The position numbers and the translations under genes are program-made. The notes below the pieces were generated by a model. The model worked only from the letters and a program-made list of their open reading frames with translations, was not told the origin of the DNA and ran no database searches. Of a stretch of DNA of 32,314 bases, positions 1 through 9,172 are shown piece by piece. This DNA is from RGIG1993 sp964564225 (GTDB lineage: Bacteria; Bacillota; Clostridia; Oscillospirales; CAG-272): the NCBI GenBank assembly GCA_964564225.1, contig CAZMAF010000014.1, forward strand, positions 1 to 32,314, written 5' to 3'. Positions within the stretch are counted from its first letter, which is position 1, and each line of letters opens with the position of its first letter.

Positions 1-4
1 TAAT

Positions 5-39
5 AAAAATAAACCTCCTATCCGGAGGTTTATTTTTTT
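5..39. terminator. Bidirectional Rho-independent terminator
   Basis: A perfect 14-bp inverted repeat (AAAAATAAACCTCC at 5-18, GGAGGTTTATTTTT at 24-37) has a 5-nt loop and a T run on the plus strand and an A run on the other side. It can stop transcription in both directions. It isolates the topoisomerase gene from whatever lies upstream of the window. Confidence 0.85.
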
Positions 40-120
40 GTTGATTAACGTGGGAAACGATAGGTTTATTTTGACTGTTTGCCGATCAGACGAAAGAAGT
101 CTGAAATTTCGGTATAAGAC

Positions 121-148
121 GTCGGGAAGGGAATGTCGGGAAGGGAAA
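121..148. repeat. Tandem 14-bp direct repeat upstream of a promoter
   Basis: GTCGGGAAGGGAAT (121-134) is followed immediately by GTCGGGAAGGGAAA (135-148), with one base different. The pair ends 3 bp before the -35 box at 152. It could be a protein-binding site or a chance slippage duplication. No known operator is recognised. Confidence 0.6.
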
Positions 149-151
149 CTC

Positions 152-180
152 TTGACAAAGAGAGAAAAATGGTGTATACT
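152..180 (+). promoter_or_regulatory. Sigma-A promoter of the GyrB/ParE-like gene
   Basis: TTGACA (152-157), a 17-bp spacer, then TATACT (175-180). This is near consensus. A 10-bp direct repeat GTATRCTATA occurs at 174-183, covering the -10 box, and again at 191-200. That is the place where a repressor would block initiation. Confidence 0.85.
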
Positions 181-251
181 ATATACTGTGGTATGCTATA
201 CGGTCGTGCAGTGTACCGACTCAAAATACAGATATTAAAGACGGTGTAACG

Positions 252-2276
252 ATGGCAAAGAAAAATACCGAACAAGTATACGATAATCGAAGCATACAGC
301 AGCTGAAGGGCGCGGACCGTGTGAGAAAACGTCCTGCCGTCATCTTCGGTTCGGACGGTCTTGACGGCTGTGAGCATGCTTTTTTTGAAATATTATCCAA
401 CTCAGTGGACGAGGCGCGCGAGGGCTACGGCTCGGTCATTACGGTGCGCGTTGAAAAGGACGGTACTATGGAGGTAACCGACCGCGGCCGCGGCGTTCCG
501 CTTGATTTTAACGAAAACGAACAGCAGTGGAACTGGTATCTGATTTTCTGTGAGCTTTATGCGGGCGGTAAGTACAACAACAACGAGGAGGATGCGGCGT
601 ACGAGTTTTCGCTTGGTCTTAACGGTCTTGGCGCTTGCGCAACGCAGTGTGCCTCGGAGTTTATGTACGTGCGATCTTCGGACGGCAAGACAGTATCGGA
701 AATTGATTTCAGAAAGGGCGAGCCCGTAACGGAGCTTCGCAAACGCCCTTGCGGACGAGGCGAGGGATATTCGGGTACGACAATTCGTTGGCGTCCCGAC
801 CTTGAGGTTTTCAAGGCGATTCTTATTTCAAAAGAACATTATATTGAAGTTTTGAAGCAGCAGGCGGTCGTTAACTCGGGCATTCGTTTTGAGTTTTATT
901 ACGAAGAAGAAAACGGCGAGTTTTTCCACGAGGTTTATTTTTATGAAAACGGTATTATTGACCGCGTTACCGAGCTGGCGGGCAGTGACGTTCTGACCTC
1001 CCCAAAGCTTTATAAGACCGAAACGGTGGGCCGTGACCGCGCTGACCTTGCCGATTACCGCCTGAAATTTGAAATGGCGTTCGTTTTGTCGAAAGAACGG
1101 CACGTTAAGGAATATTATCACAACTCCTCGTTTCTTGAACACGGCGGTTCTCCCGACGATGCGGCGCAGTCTGCTTTTGTTTCGGCGTTTGATAAGTATT
1201 TCCGTGAAAACGGAAAGTACAAGAAGGATGAAAAGAAGGTGACTTTTCAGGATATTGACGAGTCGCTCGTTCTTGTTATTAATTCCTTCTCAACACAGAC
1301 GAGTTATGCTAATCAGACGAAAAAGGCGATCACCAACGAGTTTATCAAGAAGGCGATGACCGATTATATCAAGCGTTGGCTTGAAATTTTCTTTGCTGAA
1401 AATCCGCTTGATGCCGAGCGTGCGACGGCGCAGGTGCTGATCAATAAGCGCAGTCGCGAGGCGGCGTACGATACGAAGGTCAATATTGCCAAAAAGCTGA
1501 GCGGTACGATTGACATTGCTAACCGTGTTGAAAAGTTTGTCAACTGTCGCTCAAAGGATGCATCTTGCCGTGAGCTTTATATCGTTGAGGGCGACTCGGC
1601 TCTGACTTCTTGTAAGCTAGCCCGTAATGCCGAGTTTCAGGCGATTATGCCGGTACGCGGCAAGACCCTGAACTGCTTGAAGAGCACGTATGATAAGATT
1701 TTTTCAAATGACGTTATCGTTGATCTTCTGCGTGTGATCGGTTGCGGTGTTGAGCTTGAATCGAAGACCGGCACGCGCGCGAAGGGTAAGGGCGCTGATC
1801 TTTCGATTTTTGAGCTTGAACGTCTGAAATGGAATAAGATCATCATTTGTACCGATGCCGATGAGGACGGCTTCCAGATCCGTGTTCTCATTCTGACGAT
1901 GTTCTACCGTCTTTTGCCTACGCTTTTGCGCGAAGGCAGGGTGTATATTGCGGAATCGCCTTTGTTTGAGATCAATACGAAGGATGAGACCTTTTTTGCC
2001 TATAACGAGCGGGAAAAGGTTGAGATTCTTAAGGAGCTTGATGAGAAAAGGGCGAAATATACCATTCAGCGCTCGAAGGGTCTTGGCGAAAACGAGGCTG
2101 ATATGATGTCTAAAACCACCATGAACCCCGCTTCGCGCCGGTTGATCCGTATTTGCGAGGACGATGCTATGCGGACGGCGGAAATGTTTGATATTATGCT
2201 GGGAGATAATCCCGATCGCCGTAAGGATTATATTGCGCGGTACGGGGCGCAGTATTTAGTTCAAGCGGATATATAA
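252..2276 (+). CDS. Divergent type IIA topoisomerase B subunit (GyrB/ParE-like)
   Basis: ATPase and TOPRIM subunit of a type IIA DNA topoisomerase; with a GyrA/ParC partner it would pass one duplex through another using ATP. The GHKL ATPase motifs are visible: E46-x3-N50 in EILSNSVDEA, D77-R-G-R-G, and G122-L-N-G-L-G. The TOPRIM motifs follow: E446-G-D-S-A and D535-A-D-E-D-G. The family motif QRSKGLGE lies near the C terminus. At 674 aa it is a usual length for GyrB/ParE. The motifs differ from housekeeping GyrB: GLNGLGA instead of GLHGVGA, and DEDGFQIR where DVDGSHIR is usual. This points to the extra clostridial topoisomerase paralogue rather than gyrB itself. That paralogue normally sits next to an A subunit, but here the gene is alone between two terminators. 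The ATG at 252 is preceded by only a weak ribosome site. Gyrase versus topo IV activity cannot be decided. Confidence 0.9.
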   Translation: MAKKNTEQVYDNRSIQQLKGADRVRKRPAVIFGSDGLDGCEHAFFEILSNSVDEAREGYGSVITVRVEKDGTMEVTDRGRGVPLDFNENEQQWNWYLIFCELYAGGKYNNNEEDAAYEFSLGLNGLGACATQCASEFMYVRSSDGKTVSEIDFRKGEPVTELRKRPCGRGEGYSGTTIRWRPDLEVFKAILISKEHYIEVLKQQAVVNSGIRFEFYYEEENGEFFHEVYFYENGIIDRVTELAGSDVLTSPKLYKTETVGRDRADLADYRLKFEMAFVLSKERHVKEYYHNSSFLEHGGSPDDAAQSAFVSAFDKYFRENGKYKKDEKKVTFQDIDESLVLVINSFSTQTSYANQTKKAITNEFIKKAMTDYIKRWLEIFFAENPLDAERATAQVLINKRSREAAYDTKVNIAKKLSGTIDIANRVEKFVNCRSKDASCRELYIVEGDSALTSCKLARNAEFQAIMPVRGKTLNCLKSTYDKIFSNDVIVDLLRVIGCGVELESKTGTRAKGKGADLSIFELERLKWNKIIICTDADEDGFQIRVLILTMFYRLLPTLLREGRVYIAESPLFEINTKDETFFAYNEREKVEILKELDEKRAKYTIQRSKGLGENEADMMSKTTMNPASRRLIRICEDDAMRTAEMFDIMLGDNPDRRKDYIARYGAQYLVQADI

Positions 2277-2278
2277 GG

Positions 2279-2308
2279 AAAACCAAGCGGCTTGTCCGCT
2301 TGGTTTTG
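2279..2308 (+). terminator. Rho-independent terminator after the topoisomerase gene
   Basis: A 12-bp perfect stem AAAACCAAGCGG (2279-2290) / CCGCTTGGTTTT (2296-2307) with a 5-nt loop starts 3 nt after the stop codon. It covers a possible TTG start at 2292 for the next reading frame, which argues against that start. Confidence 0.85.
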
Positions 2309-2351
2309 TAATAAACGTGGCTTTGATTTCACGAGAAAGAAGGTTTTTCAC

Positions 2352-5300
2352 GTGCTGACTTTATATTACGGTTTGCGTGCCGAGAGCCGTCAGGCGATGC
2401 TTTTGGAAAAAATGAAGGCTTTACTTGCGGCAGGCGAGCGTGTGATCTGGTTCGTTCCCGAACAGCAGGTGCTGGAGGCTGAGGGTGTTCTGGCAGCGTT
2501 TGATAATTCGCGGCTTGGTGAGGTCACTTCTTTCGGAAGAATGGCGAATACCGTGTTCCGCCGTTTTGGCGGACTTCGCTATCATACCGTTGGCAAGGGT
2601 GCAAAGCAGCTTGTGATGTGGCGTGCTTTAAACGAGGTGTCGCCTTCCTTGAAGGAATACGGCGGTATCACGCTTGACGATATGGCGACGGTACGGCTTC
2701 TTTTCGACACCGTGGAGGAACTTAAGCTCTATCTTGTGACTCCCGAAGCTCTCGATGCGGTGGCAGAGGAGCTTGAGGATGGAAAATTCAAAAACAAGCT
2801 TCGGGATATTTCGTTGATTTATTCAGCCTATGCCGCGATTTTGCGTGAGTCTGCCGGCGATTCCTCGGACGATCTTTTGCGCGCCGCATCCCTTTGTGAG
2901 GGAAAAGGCTTTTTTGAGAATGCGTATGTTTTTTTCTCGGGCTTTGACGGCTTTACGCCGAACGAGCTTCTTCTGGCGCGCGTGATATTTGCCGAGGCGA
3001 AAGAGATTGGGGTGAGCCTTGCGTTTCGCAAAGACGATCGCCGCGATTTCTTTGCAAAGCTGTTTGATACCGATCGCCGTCTGAGAGTGCTGGCAAATAC
3101 TTACCGTCGCGCCGTTCGTGAGGTCTACGGTGAGGAGCATGCAAGGACTGCGTATGATATTGCGTATTTTTGCGACAATTACGGAAAAAGAAGACCAACG
3201 GCTTATGAAACTGCGAAAAGGGAGGCTGAGAGCGGTATCCGTCAGATCGCCTGTCCCGGTGTTTATGAGGAGGTTCGCCTTATTGCTGCCGACATAAAGC
3301 GACGTGTGATGGCGGGGGCGCGCTACCGTGATTTTGCAGTGATTGCGCGGGACAGCGACAAGTATCTCGGCGTTCTGGATGCCGCACTTGAAGGGGCGGG
3401 CATTCCGTATTTCATTTCCTCCCGTCGTGACGTGACGGCAATGAGTACGTCGAGAATGCTTCTTTCTGCTCTCGATATTCACGCGCATTTCTGGCGGCGC
3501 GAGGATGTGATCGCTTTTATGCGAAGCGGTCTTTCGCCGCTTACCGTTGAGGAATGCGATGCGGTGGAGGAGTACGCTGAAATCTGGCGTATTCAGGGCA
3601 AGCGCTGGTTTGACGATTATGGTTGGCAAATGAATCCCTTTGGTTTTTCCGCAGATTACGATGAGGCGGCAGAGGAACGGCTGCGCTATCTGAACGGGCT
3701 TCGCGAAAAGCTGACAGCTCCTCTTGTGAAACTTTTTGCGATATTTGAGGGCAAGGCTACGGTAAAGGATATTTCGGCTTCGCTCGTGTATTTTTTGCAG
3801 GATATGCGTATTGCCGACAAGGTTGCCGCGCGCGCCTCGCTTGACGCTTCCTTTATCGGTATGCGCGATTCGGTGGAGGATCATCTGTTGCTTTATGATA
3901 GCTTGATGAATGCCTTTGACGAGCTGTGCGAGGCCGTGGGCGATTTCGAGGTGTCCTCTTACGAATATGCATCGCTTTTTCGCGTGCTTTTGCACGAGGC
4001 GGATATGGGTGTTTTGCCGTCGCGTATGGATGAGGTGACGGTGGGCAGCGCATCCTTGCTTCGTAAGGAGGGCATCAAGCACGTCTATCTGATGGGTCTT
4101 GCCGAGGGAGAATTTCCGAAGGCGATCTCGGAAGGCGGCTGTTTTGATAATGCGGAAAAAGAAACGCTTTTACTGAACGGTGTTGAAATTTCGCCCTTGC
4201 TCCTCCGTCGCGCGCAGGATGAGCAGTTATATTTTTACCGCGCGGTGACCTCTGCCGAGGAGTCGGTCATGATGACCTATTCTTATGGCGATCTTACGGG
4301 CAAGGAGGCATTTCCGTCGAGTGCGTATCTTGACACGCTTTCCTTGCTCGGCGAGAGGGAGGCAGAGCGTTACGATACACTTCCTGCCGATATGCTTTTG
4401 TACGGTACATCCGAAATCCTTGAATATGCTATCCGTATGGGATATGATGCCGAGTGCTTGACGGCGCTTCTTGGCGGTCAATTTGCGCTCACAACCGAGC
4501 TTACCGCCCAGAACGAGGTGATGCCGAATCGGGTGACTGATACGCTTTACGGCAATAAAATCCGTCTCTCACAGTCAAAGACCGACAGCTTTGCAAGCTG
4601 TCCCTTTGCCTATCACTGCAAACACACCTTGAAGCTGTCGGAGGGTGTCAACGGACAGTTTGACTCGCTTGATATCGGTAATTTCATTCATGAAATTTTA
4701 GAGGCATTTTTTTCGCGTTTCAAGGATCAGGTGAAGGAAATGAGTGACGAAGAAGCAAGGGCGGCACTTGCTGAAATTCTGGAGGAATTTTCAGGAAAGT
4801 TTATTCGCGATAACAAGTCGAAGCGTTTTGAAGGGCTGATGCGTCGTTTGAAGCGAACCACCGAGCTTCTTGTGATGAATCTTTTGGGTGAATTGCGCCA
4901 AAGTGAATTTATGCCCGTGCTGTTTGAAGAACCGATCGCTTATGCTGAGGATATGCCAATCGTTTCCGAGGATGATTCTCAAAAGATGACCGTTACCGTG
5001 ACGGGAAAGATCGACCGCGTGGATCTTTACCGTGTGGGTGATGACGGCTATTTGCGTGTTGTAGACTATAAAACGGGGAACAAACGGTTTTCGATGGCGG
5101 AGGTAGAGCTTGGTTTCCAGCTTCAGCTTCTCGTTTATCTCTTTGCCCTGACACAAAAAGGTCACTCTGTTGCGAAAAAGATTGACTGTGAAGGTTTGCT
5201 TTTGCCTGCGGGTGCGGTATATTTTTCGCTTGGCGCAAAGGCGGTTTCCTGTGCGAAAATGCCTGATGACGAATCGTTATCACGTGCGATGATTGAAAAG

Positions 5301-5636
5301 GAGATCAAAAGAAGCGGTATATTTCTGAATATGCCCGATGTTCTCGAAGCAATGGAAAAGGGACTTCGGGGTTATTATATTCCGATCACGCGCAATAAGA
5401 GCGGTGTAGCGAGCAAGGGCCGCACGACGAACGAGCTTGCGACGCTTGAGGAAATGGGCGTGCTTGCGACGAAGGTTTCGGATATTTTAAAATCTATTGC
5501 CCGCGCGATCAGGACGGGGGATGCCGCCGCAAGACCGCGTTCGGTTGATAAAAATAAATCCCCCTGTCGATACTGTAAAATGAAGCCGATCTGCCGTGTG
5601 CGTACGTCGGATACCGAGGAAGGAGGGGATAGCTGA
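2352..5636 (+). CDS. addB: AddB, helicase-nuclease subunit B
   Basis: Subunit of the AddAB double-strand-break processing enzyme, which unwinds and degrades DNA ends to load RecA. I start it at GTG 2352 (1094 aa), because AGAAGG lies 8 nt upstream and the N terminus LTLYYG matches the family; the TTG at 2292 lies in a terminator hairpin. The C-terminal RecB-type nuclease motif is GKIDRVD followed by VVDYKTG (D905, K907). The four [4Fe-4S] cysteines of AddB are present: C750 in ASCPFAY, and C1072-x2-C1075-x5-C1081 near the end. The N-terminal Walker A found in Bacillus AddB is not recognisable (GLRAESRQ). This fits a structural, non-ATPase helicase fold. The stop overlaps the addA start by one base (TGATG), so the two genes are translationally coupled. 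Confidence 0.92.
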   Translation: MLTLYYGLRAESRQAMLLEKMKALLAAGERVIWFVPEQQVLEAEGVLAAFDNSRLGEVTSFGRMANTVFRRFGGLRYHTVGKGAKQLVMWRALNEVSPSLKEYGGITLDDMATVRLLFDTVEELKLYLVTPEALDAVAEELEDGKFKNKLRDISLIYSAYAAILRESAGDSSDDLLRAASLCEGKGFFENAYVFFSGFDGFTPNELLLARVIFAEAKEIGVSLAFRKDDRRDFFAKLFDTDRRLRVLANTYRRAVREVYGEEHARTAYDIAYFCDNYGKRRPTAYETAKREAESGIRQIACPGVYEEVRLIAADIKRRVMAGARYRDFAVIARDSDKYLGVLDAALEGAGIPYFISSRRDVTAMSTSRMLLSALDIHAHFWRREDVIAFMRSGLSPLTVEECDAVEEYAEIWRIQGKRWFDDYGWQMNPFGFSADYDEAAEERLRYLNGLREKLTAPLVKLFAIFEGKATVKDISASLVYFLQDMRIADKVAARASLDASFIGMRDSVEDHLLLYDSLMNAFDELCEAVGDFEVSSYEYASLFRVLLHEADMGVLPSRMDEVTVGSASLLRKEGIKHVYLMGLAEGEFPKAISEGGCFDNAEKETLLLNGVEISPLLLRRAQDEQLYFYRAVTSAEESVMMTYSYGDLTGKEAFPSSAYLDTLSLLGEREAERYDTLPADMLLYGTSEILEYAIRMGYDAECLTALLGGQFALTTELTAQNEVMPNRVTDTLYGNKIRLSQSKTDSFASCPFAYHCKHTLKLSEGVNGQFDSLDIGNFIHEILEAFFSRFKDQVKEMSDEEARAALAEILEEFSGKFIRDNKSKRFEGLMRRLKRTTELLVMNLLGELRQSEFMPVLFEEPIAYAEDMPIVSEDDSQKMTVTVTGKIDRVDLYRVGDDGYLRVVDYKTGNKRFSMAEVELGFQLQLLVYLFALTQKGHSVAKKIDCEGLLLPAGAVYFSLGAKAVSCAKMPDDESLSRAMIEKEIKRSGIFLNMPDVLEAMEKGLRGYYIPITRNKSGVASKGRTTNELATLEEMGVLATKVSDILKSIARAIRTGDAAARPRSVDKNKSPCRYCKMKPICRVRTSDTEEGGDS

Positions 5637-8600
5637 TGGCAGAAATGAAGTTTAAGCCTACCGAATCACAGCGCATGGCAATGGAAGCGCCTGTGATGGA
5701 CTTGCTGGTTTCGGCGGCGGCAGGCTCGGGGAAAACGGCTGTTTTGTCGCGCCGCATACTTCGTATGGTCAGTGAAGGTGACGATCCGATTGCGATTGAC
5801 CGCATTCTCGTGGTGACCTTTACCAAAGCGGCGGCAGAGGAGCTGAAAATGCGTATCGGCAAAGAATTGAAGAAGGCTCTGAAAGACGTACGCGAGGAAA
5901 ACGAAGACGGCGTGACGAAGCGCGAGAGCAGTCTTTCGGCGGCGATTGCCGGTATTGAATCTGCCGAAATTTCAACCATTCACAGCTTTTGCTTTTCGTT
6001 GATTCGCAAGCATTTTTCCGAGCTATCGCTTTCGGCATCGTTGAGAATTGCAGACGAGACTGAAATCCGTCTTCTCAAGCTGCGCGTGATGGAGGAAACG
6101 GTGGATAGTTTTTTTGAAAACGATCCCGCTTTTTCTGAATTTGCTGAAAATCTGATCGAACTGAAAGACACACGTCTTTCGGAAACGCTCCTTGATTTTT
6201 ATGAGAAATTTATCGCACTTCCCGAGGGGCTCGGTGCTTTGCGTGCGTCTGTCAGGAGTCTTACGGCGACTGCTGAGGATTTTGAGGCAACTCCTTACCG
6301 TGACGTGGTCTGCCGCTTGATGCGTACGGTGTTTGACTATTTCGGCGCGCTTTATGAAAAGGTGATGACGGTTTTATCACTTGATCCTGCGGCATCGGTT
6401 TATTTGCCTGCTTTCTCGGATGATCTTGATTACATCCGCCGTTATGAATCGCTTTCTTCGGAGGATTTCTTTACGATTTCTGAAAAGCTTGGCAAATATA
6501 CGCCGAAAAAGCTTGGCTCGTATCGAGGTACGAAGCCCGGCGAGATCGAGTGGGCGCTTGCCGTACGCAACAGCTTCAAGGATGCTATGGCGGAGCTTTC
6601 GGACAATCTTTTCCTGTACACCTCCATCGAGTATACGCGCGATGCCAAAGCGACGGCACTCTTTTGTGAGGAGCTTTACCGAGTTCTTTCGGCGTTTGAC
6701 CGTACGTATACTGAGGAAAAGGCGCACTACGGCATACTTGACTTTGCCGATCTTGAGCGATACACCTATCAGCTTCTCGTTAATGACGGCAAGCCGACGG
6801 CACTTGCCGCATCGGTTGCCGAGAAATACGATGCGATCTTTATTGATGAATATCAGGATACCAACGACTTACAGGATGCGATCTTTTCGGCGATCTCGCG
6901 CCATAATCGCTTTATGGTAGGTGACATCAAGCAGTCGATCTATTCTTTCCGAGGCGCAGTTCCCGAGTTGTTTTCGGCGTACCGTGACCGTTTTCCGATG
7001 TATGAGGAGGGAAGCGGACAGAAGGAGGCGACGATCTTCTTATCGGAAAATTTCCGTTGTGATCAGGGCGTGATTGCGTACAGCAATGCCGTTTTTGATA
7101 AGCTCTTCCGTAATAACAGCGGCAGAGTTCCTTACCTTGAAAAGGATGCGCTGGTCTTTGGGAAGCTTCCCGAAAAAGATGCGGGGCTCAAGACACGCCT
7201 TCTTGCCGTTGACAGCGAGCTTACGAGTGAATACGACGTGGTAGCAAGAGAGATTTACGCGTTGCTTCAAAATGGTGTTAAACCGCAAGAGATCGTGATT
7301 TTACTGCGTTCGATGACACATGCCGACCGTTACCGTCAGGCGCTTGACCGACTTTCGGTATCCTGTCAGTGCGGACGGGGTGAGGATACTTTGTTCGAGC
7401 ATCCCGAGGTACTGCTTCTCATTGCAATGCTCAACGTGATTGACAATCCAACGCGCGATATTTATCTGACCGCGCTTTTGAAAAGTCCGATTTTCGGTAT
7501 TACGCTCGGCGAGCTTGCGCTTTTACGCGAGAGTTTCCCCGCGCTTTCGGTGTACGCTTCGCTTCTTCTTTACCGCGAGGACGAAACGGGAAAGCTTGAT
7601 TTGCCTGAGTTTTCAAAAAAACTCGACGTCTTTTTTGAATTTCTTGAAAAGGCACGCCGTTTTGCTGAAATGCAAAGCTCGGATAAGGCGGTGCGCTATT
7701 TGTTGTCAACCACACCCCTTCGCGCCATTTCGGTTAAGCATAGCGGGCAGTGCGATGCGCTGATGGCGTTTTACGATTATGCGCGCGCCTTTGAAGCTAA
7801 CGGCTTCTGCGGTGTTCACGCGTTCTGCCGTCTTATTGCCGACGTTGAAGCGGGAGAGGACAAAAACAAGCCGAAGCTTTCGGTGGGCGTTGACTTTGCG
7901 AGTGTTCGCATTATGTCGATCCATGCTTCCAAGGGCTGTGAGTTCGATTACGTCTTTCTTGCCGATACTGCGAAAGGATTTAACGCGCAGGATGAGGGAC
8001 GGGGACTCGTACATGAAAAAACGCTTGGTGTGGGACTGCGTATCCGCGAGAGCGGAGGCTTTATCCGTTACGATACGTTGATTCGCCGTGCGATTGCGTA
8101 TCGTATGCGCGAAAACCGTTACGACGAGGAAATGCGTATTCTTTACGTTGCCCTGACACGCGCGAGAAAGCAGCTTATCATTTCCGCATCCTTCAAAAAT
8201 CGCGATGCGTATGACAGTATGCTTCTTAAAAAAGAATGGGATAGCTATGACCATCCTTATCTGTACACGCATTTTTCCAATTACCGTGATATGATGATTG
8301 CTGCCTGTCCTGAATATGCTTGGCAGTATATCAGCGATGCCGAGGCGATCTCACATGATACGACGGTGCTTGCCGTCACAAAAGCCGAGGGCGGTGTTTC
8401 AGAGGGTGAGCTTGTCCGACGGCTTTCCTTCACCTATACGCACAGTGCGGCGGCAGAGCTTCCCGCGAAGCTTTCGGTATCGCGTCTGCATCCTTCTATT
8501 CTTGATGAAAATGCCGAGGTGCTGATCCGTTCTGAGCAGGCAGGCTTTGATCGCGTACCCCTTTTTATGCAAGGCGAGGTGGCGGCAAGCGGCGCGGAGC

Positions 8601-9124
8601 GCGGTACGGCAACCCATCTTTTTATGCAGTTCTGTGATTTTGCATCGGTTTTGAAGATCGGTGTTGAAAGAGAGATCGAAAGGCTTGTTGAAAAGCGGTT
8701 TATTACCGAGGCAATTGCTTCGCTGATTGACAGAAGGTATCTTGAAGTGTTCTTCAGGAGCGCGCTTTTCAAGCGGATTCTGACCGCTAAAACGGTGCTT
8801 CGCGAGGAGCGATTCAACGTCAGAATGCCTGCGGCAATGTTTACTGAGGACGATGAGAAAAAGGCGCTTTTACAAAACGAGTTCGTTTTGGTGCAGGGCG
8901 TTGTTGACTGTCTTCTGGTTGAGGAGGACGGCTCGCTTATTCTGATTGACTACAAGACCGACCGCACGCCGAAAGACCGCGCCTCTGCTGAGGCGATGCT
9001 CCGTGAGCGGTATACCGATCAGCTCACCTATTACCGTGCGGCACTTGAAAAGCTTTACGGTTATCCCGTGAAGACGGCGCTCTTGTATGCTTTTTCGCTT
9101 GGTGATACTGTGACGGTGTATTAA
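5636..9124 (+). CDS. addA: AddA, UvrD-type helicase-nuclease subunit A
   Basis: Motor and nuclease subunit of AddAB for recombinational repair in the cytoplasm. The N terminus carries Walker A, A29-G-S-G-K33-T. Further superfamily 1 helicase motifs are VVTFTKAAAEELK (Ia), IFIDEYQDTND (Walker B), GDIKQSIYSFRGA (III), MSIHASKGCEFDYVFL (V) and LYVALTRARKQL (VI). The C-terminal RecB-family nuclease is seen as LILIDYKTDRT (D1105, K1107), preceded by the acidic QGVVDCLL stretch. The length of 1162 aa is normal for the family. It is the last gene of the addBA operon and is followed after 4 nt by a long hairpin terminator. No frameshift or missing motif is seen, so the pair looks functional. Confidence 0.95.
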   Translation: MAEMKFKPTESQRMAMEAPVMDLLVSAAAGSGKTAVLSRRILRMVSEGDDPIAIDRILVVTFTKAAAEELKMRIGKELKKALKDVREENEDGVTKRESSLSAAIAGIESAEISTIHSFCFSLIRKHFSELSLSASLRIADETEIRLLKLRVMEETVDSFFENDPAFSEFAENLIELKDTRLSETLLDFYEKFIALPEGLGALRASVRSLTATAEDFEATPYRDVVCRLMRTVFDYFGALYEKVMTVLSLDPAASVYLPAFSDDLDYIRRYESLSSEDFFTISEKLGKYTPKKLGSYRGTKPGEIEWALAVRNSFKDAMAELSDNLFLYTSIEYTRDAKATALFCEELYRVLSAFDRTYTEEKAHYGILDFADLERYTYQLLVNDGKPTALAASVAEKYDAIFIDEYQDTNDLQDAIFSAISRHNRFMVGDIKQSIYSFRGAVPELFSAYRDRFPMYEEGSGQKEATIFLSENFRCDQGVIAYSNAVFDKLFRNNSGRVPYLEKDALVFGKLPEKDAGLKTRLLAVDSELTSEYDVVAREIYALLQNGVKPQEIVILLRSMTHADRYRQALDRLSVSCQCGRGEDTLFEHPEVLLLIAMLNVIDNPTRDIYLTALLKSPIFGITLGELALLRESFPALSVYASLLLYREDETGKLDLPEFSKKLDVFFEFLEKARRFAEMQSSDKAVRYLLSTTPLRAISVKHSGQCDALMAFYDYARAFEANGFCGVHAFCRLIADVEAGEDKNKPKLSVGVDFASVRIMSIHASKGCEFDYVFLADTAKGFNAQDEGRGLVHEKTLGVGLRIRESGGFIRYDTLIRRAIAYRMRENRYDEEMRILYVALTRARKQLIISASFKNRDAYDSMLLKKEWDSYDHPYLYTHFSNYRDMMIAACPEYAWQYISDAEAISHDTTVLAVTKAEGGVSEGELVRRLSFTYTHSAAAELPAKLSVSRLHPSILDENAEVLIRSEQAGFDRVPLFMQGEVAASGAERGTATHLFMQFCDFASVLKIGVEREIERLVEKRFITEAIASLIDRRYLEVFFRSALFKRILTAKTVLREERFNVRMPAAMFTEDDEKKALLQNEFVLVQGVVDCLLVEEDGSLILIDYKTDRTPKDRASAEAMLRERYTDQLTYYRAALEKLYGYPVKTALLYAFSLGDTVTVY

Positions 9125-9128
9125 AGAT

Positions 9129-9172
9129 AAAAATCCTTATCTTCCAAATTTTTGGAAGATAAGGATTTTTTT
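9129..9172. terminator. Bidirectional terminator between addA and the convergent lipoprotein gene
   Basis: A 20-bp perfect inverted repeat (9129-9148 and 9151-9170, loop TT) is flanked by A and T runs. It ends both addA (plus) and the lipoprotein gene on the minus strand, whose stop codon begins within its last bases. Confidence 0.9.

Noticed and set aside
2292..2351. N-terminal extension of addB from TTG 2292
   Set aside because: It lies in the terminator hairpin of the upstream gene. GTG 2352 has a proper ribosome site and matches the family N terminus.
2823..4082. Minus-strand open frame of 419 codons inside addB
   Set aside because: It is antisense to conserved AddB sequence, with no ribosome site, promoter or domain.
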